DNA from: Chloroflexota bacterium | Lineage (GTDB): Bacteria; Chloroflexota; Ktedonobacteria; Ktedonobacterales; Ktedonobacteraceae | Direction: 5' to 3' | Length of the DNA: 7,124 bases | Assembly (NCBI GenBank): GCA_027316975.1 | Contig: DAHVFL010000239.1 | Coordinates: forward strand, 1 to 7,124 | In this document: piece by piece, positions 5,001 to 7,124 of the stretch | Numbering within the stretch: position 1 is the first letter of the stretch | Layout of the letters: each line of letters begins with the position of its first letter | Notes under the pieces: model-generated | Told to the model about the DNA's origin: nothing | Database searches by the model: none | The model's input: only the letters and a program-made list of their open reading frames with translations | Position numbers and translations under genes: made by a program

Positions 5001-5705
5001 ATGCAATGTAACGCGCTTATTGAGGAATGGCCCCGAGAGTCTATGGCCTTCTTTCGCGAATTACCGGGATGCTATTGTTCAGCTCCAACATACCAGGCCT
5101 TGCTCGCAGTCATCCCAGACGCAATAGCCGATTACCTGAAATGGATCAAAGCCAACGACATCACCATGCTTGACGAGTTCGACGGTCAGATAGATGTTCG
5201 TATCGCCGAGCATATCCTGGCCGAAAATGGCACTATTGGCCCGCTTTTCGAGGCTGACCTTGCTTCGCCTGATGATATCGAGATCGATACAGCCCTGAAT
5301 GTAGCCGCTGCCGCTCGCGCCGCCCTGCTCGAACTGTACGAACAGGTCTCGCCCGCGCAGCATATGCACAGGCTTTCACCTGAGTCCTGGTCCCTCTACG
5401 AGCATATGCAGCACCTGTTGGAGTCAGAAGCATGGTATATCTCTCGATTGCAGGAGCATCCCATCGAACCATCGAGCGTTACTCCACCCGCCGGTATCGC
5501 CATGGCGTTCTTCGACAACGCCATGGACTACGAACTCGCCCTGCGCGCCCTCACACCTGAGCAACGCCAGCATATATACACCCACAATGACGAGCAGTGG
5601 ACTGCCGCGAAGGTGCTGCGCCGCATGACCGAACACCTGCGGGAACATTATCCCTGGATGGCGGAGATTGTCAGAGAGATACATCATGGAGGAAAGACGG
5701 CGTGA
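5001..5705 (+). CDS. HicB-like domain fused to a DinB/YfiT-like domain
   Basis: A 234-residue protein. Residues about 4-50 resemble a HicB-like antitoxin fold: the segment FFRELPGCYCSAPTYQALLA (17-36), followed by an Ile/Ala helix ending DYLKWI, fits the 'FPELPGC...GdT..EA...AIe.yL' pattern. Residues about 100-228 resemble the DinB_2/YfiT helical bundle: SLYEHMQHLLESEAWYISRL (131-150) and TEHLREHYPWMAEI (210-223), with His138, His212 and His216 as plausible metal ligands. An in-frame ATG at 4860 would add 47 residues, but these are translated from the inverted repeat. The ATG at 5001 has GAGAGG/GGAAG upstream and starts at the domain, so I use it. No HicA-like toxin gene is adjacent. The function is unknown; DinB-like proteins include thiol-dependent transferases. 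Cytoplasmic, no membrane segment. Confidence 0.75.
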   Translation: MQCNALIEEWPRESMAFFRELPGCYCSAPTYQALLAVIPDAIADYLKWIKANDITMLDEFDGQIDVRIAEHILAENGTIGPLFEADLASPDDIEIDTALNVAAAARAALLELYEQVSPAQHMHRLSPESWSLYEHMQHLLESEAWYISRLQEHPIEPSSVTPPAGIAMAFFDNAMDYELALRALTPEQRQHIYTHNDEQWTAAKVLRRMTEHLREHYPWMAEIVREIHHGGKTA

Positions 5706-5745
5706 GGACAGGGATGGGACACGGGCGTCCCATCCCTGTCCTCAC
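5702..5745. terminator. Bidirectional hairpin between convergent genes
   Basis: A perfect 19-bp stem (5702-5720, GTGAGGACAGGGATGGGAC, with 5727-5745) and a 6-nt loop ACGGGC. Both neighbouring stop codons lie inside the stem: TGA 5703-5705 on the plus strand and TGA 5744-5742 on the minus strand. There is no T-tract on either side, so it is not a canonical intrinsic terminator. It may act by stalling, by protecting 3' ends, or may be an inserted palindrome. Confidence 0.6.
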
Positions 5746-6716
5746 ACTGGCGAAGACAGAGCCTGTAAAAACGATGCTACTACCTGTTCCGTCTCTTCGG
5801 GACTTTGCGTTTCCATCAGTTGCATGCGCAAATCCTGCGCGCCCGGAAAACCGTTGGCGTAGACTTTGAAGAATTTACGCAGAATTGGAAAGTGCTTGCT
5901 GTCTCCCCAGGTATCAATCCAGAGCTGCATATGGTCGAGCAAGAGGTGCATTTTTTCTTGCGGCGTCTTATCGTTTAATGTGATAGTGCCTGAAAAAAGG
6001 TAAGGGTTATCGAAAATGCCTCTGCCAATCATGGCCCCGTCTGCCCCGGCTTGCGCCACTTTTTGTTGCGCGTCGCGCAGTGATTTCACATCCCCGTTGC
6101 CGATAATCAGCGTCGTACTGTTTATCGCGTTTCTCATCTCAACCACTGTTTGCAGCTTGTCCCAGTGCGCCGGAACTTTGGACATTTCTGAAACGGTGCG
6201 CGCGTGAACGGTCAGCACAGCCGGCTTTTGTTCAAGCACAAAGGCAATCCAGCTAAAGTCAATGGCTCGAAAACCCAGTCGTGTTTTGACGCTGACAGGT
6301 ATGATACCCGCGGCACCCTCCTTTGTCGCGTCGATAATCTCTTTAGCAAGCGGCCTGTTATTAATAAGGCCAGAACAGGCCCCCTTTTGCATGACACCAG
6401 AGGCGGGACAACCCATATTCAGGTCAATGCCGTCAAAACCCATATCGATCAGCTTTTTTGCCGCCTTAAAGAAGTTTTCAGGGCGTGTTCCCCATATCTG
6501 GGCCACTAAAGGCCGCTCTGCTTCAGTGTATTGAAGCCGGTGGATAACATGCCGTTCCCCTTTTGAGAACATTCCCTCAACATTGGTAAATTCAGTAAAA
6601 AAGACAGCCGGTTTCCCGCACCGGGCAATCACCTGCCGGAGTACGGTATCCGTCACATCCTCCATAGGCGCCAGGATAAAAATGGGTTTGTTTAATTCGT
6701 TCCAGAAATTGCTCAT
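5742..6716 (-). CDS. dus: tRNA-dihydrouridine synthase (Dus family)
   Basis: A 324-residue FMN-dependent enzyme that reduces specific uridines to dihydrouridine in tRNA. The TIM-barrel signatures are in order: LAPMEDVTD (15-23), DLNMGCPASG (98-107, Cys103 as candidate catalytic Cys), SVKTRLG (142-148, FMN-contacting Lys), HART (171-174), GNGDV (206-210) and IGRGIFDNPYLF (230-241), followed by a helical tRNA-binding tail. Length is normal. A GTG at 6743 would add nine residues; neither start has a clear Shine-Dalgarno. I chose the ATG at 6716 because the conserved block then begins about 15 residues in, as is usual. GC is about 40% in sampled lines against about 60% in most neighbours, suggesting acquisition from another lineage. 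It converges on the HicB/DinB gene, with a shared hairpin at its stop. Confidence 0.92.
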   Translation of the reverse strand: MSNFWNELNKPIFILAPMEDVTDTVLRQVIARCGKPAVFFTEFTNVEGMFSKGERHVIHRLQYTEAERPLVAQIWGTRPENFFKAAKKLIDMGFDGIDLNMGCPASGVMQKGACSGLINNRPLAKEIIDATKEGAAGIIPVSVKTRLGFRAIDFSWIAFVLEQKPAVLTVHARTVSEMSKVPAHWDKLQTVVEMRNAINSTTLIIGNGDVKSLRDAQQKVAQAGADGAMIGRGIFDNPYLFSGTITLNDKTPQEKMHLLLDHMQLWIDTWGDSKHFPILRKFFKVYANGFPGAQDLRMQLMETQSPEETEQVVASFLQALSSPV

Positions 6717-6757
6717 GCTGAAATTTGCACACTCGAACTTCACATATGGCTAAAGAA

Positions 6758-6781
6758 GAGCTTAGAACACGGTCTAAGCTC
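6758..6781 (-). promoter_or_regulatory. Small hairpin upstream of dus
   Basis: GAGCTTAGA and TCTAAGCTC form a perfect 9-bp stem around a 6-nt loop. On the minus strand it is followed by TTCTTT, so it could be a weak intrinsic terminator ending transcription from the broken ABC gene. It could also be a 5'-leader element of dus, whose ATG is 41 nt further on. Confidence 0.4.
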
Positions 6782-6820
6782 GTTGAGATTCACAGTTAAG
6801 ATATATCTACTCGCCGCCTT

Positions 6821-6826
6821 ATTATA
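6821..6826 (-). promoter_or_regulatory. Candidate -10 element for dus
   Basis: A perfect TATAAT on the minus strand about 105 nt before the dus ATG. The expected -35 position falls in the GC-rich repeat flank and shows no good match, so this is tentative. If used, the transcript leader would contain the hairpin at 6758-6781. Confidence 0.25.
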
Positions 6827-6866
6827 CATCACTGGTAAAGGGGGGCAGAGTGCCAGGGCGAGAGCA

Positions 6867-6926
6867 GGCCCCGCCCATACCTGTACGGTTTCGCCCGCTC
6901 CTTCGTAGCCGGGTACGGGCGGGGCC
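6867..6926. repeat. GC-rich inverted repeat at the broken end of the ABC gene
   Basis: GGCCCCGCCCATACC (6867-6881) pairs with GGTACGGGCGGGGCC (6912-6926) with one mismatch across a 30-nt loop. GGGTACGGGCGG also occurs at 2141-2152 beside the first composite repeat, linking the elements into one GC-rich repeat family. Confidence 0.7.
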
Positions 6927-6950
6927 TCGCCGCTCCAGAATCAGAGGTAC

Positions 6951-7124
6951 ACCGGCCTGCAAATCAAACAACTCGGCGTGCGAACCGATCTCGCTGATGG
7001 TGCCATTTTCGATCACGAAGATGTGGTCGGCCAGGCGCACAGTGCTGAAGCGGTGGCTGAAGAACACGGCTGTCTTTCCATGGGTCGGCCATAGGTTTGC
7101 TGCACGAATTCACGCACAATTGAG
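6951..7124 (-). pseudogene. ABC-transporter ATPase C-terminal remnant, frame-disrupted
   Basis: Codons from about 7082 down to 6951 encode HGKTAVFFSHRFSTVRLADH and continue FVIENGTISEIGSHAELFDLQAG. This is the H-loop and C-terminal end of an ABC exporter-type nucleotide-binding domain; the switch His is in FSHRFS. In the same frame a TGA stands at 7112-7110, and the Walker B/D-loop that should precede this segment is absent. A neighbouring frame reads IVREFVQQTYG, which could be the expected preceding helix, suggesting a frameshift near 7082-7092. Downstream the frame runs from the ABC homology straight into the GC-rich repeat, losing the normal 'RYAELFELQA' ending and continuing as repeat-encoded residues to about 6822. 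It is therefore probably non-functional. The rest of the gene, if any remains, lies beyond the window. Confidence 0.6.

Overview
The window looks like ordinary bacterial chromosome at moderately high GC (about 60% in sampled lines of most genes). It is broken up by GC-rich inverted repeats carrying recurring 'GCGGGG' and 'TCATCCTGAGCGCAGCGAAGGATC' cores. Repeat-rich spacers, an MshA-like glycosyltransferase, an orphan VirB11/CpaF-type ATPase and a HicB/DinB-like protein together suggest a soil-type Chloroflexota (possibly Ktedonobacteria). This is inference from gene content; no rRNA or other marker gene is present.

Layout, left to right. (1) 1-516 (+) is the 3' part of an enoyl-CoA hydratase/isomerase gene cut by the window edge, followed by a short orphan reading frame at 526-621. 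(2) 622-1845 (-) is a GT4 glycosyltransferase, preceded on its own strand by a 20-codon small ORF (1879-1941) with a strong ribosome binding site. (3) 2009-2174 is a nested inverted repeat. (4) 2205-3053 and 3089-3784 (-) are an orphan secretion-type ATPase with an odd P-loop and a histidine phosphatase, arranged like a two-gene operon. (5) 4023-4284 is a second, larger nested repeat of the same design. (6) 4288-4674 (-) encodes a proline-rich protein with a C-terminal membrane anchor. (7) 4691-5000 is an AT-rich divergent promoter region followed by a long hairpin. (8) 5001-5705 (+) is a HicB-like/DinB-like fusion. (9) 5702-5745 is a perfect hairpin containing the stop codons of both convergent neighbours. 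(10) 5742-6716 (-) is a tRNA-dihydrouridine synthase of clearly lower GC. (11) 6867-7124 holds another GC-rich inverted repeat abutting a broken ABC-transporter ATPase remnant.

The genes do not form one pathway. The clearest functional unit is the phosphatase-ATPase pair, which is bracketed by the two composite repeats. The observations most worth following up are the HicB-DinB fusion, the repeats bracketing that pair, the small ORF before the glycosyltransferase, and the ATPase's unusual Walker A. I found no complete, clearly novel defence or mobile system.
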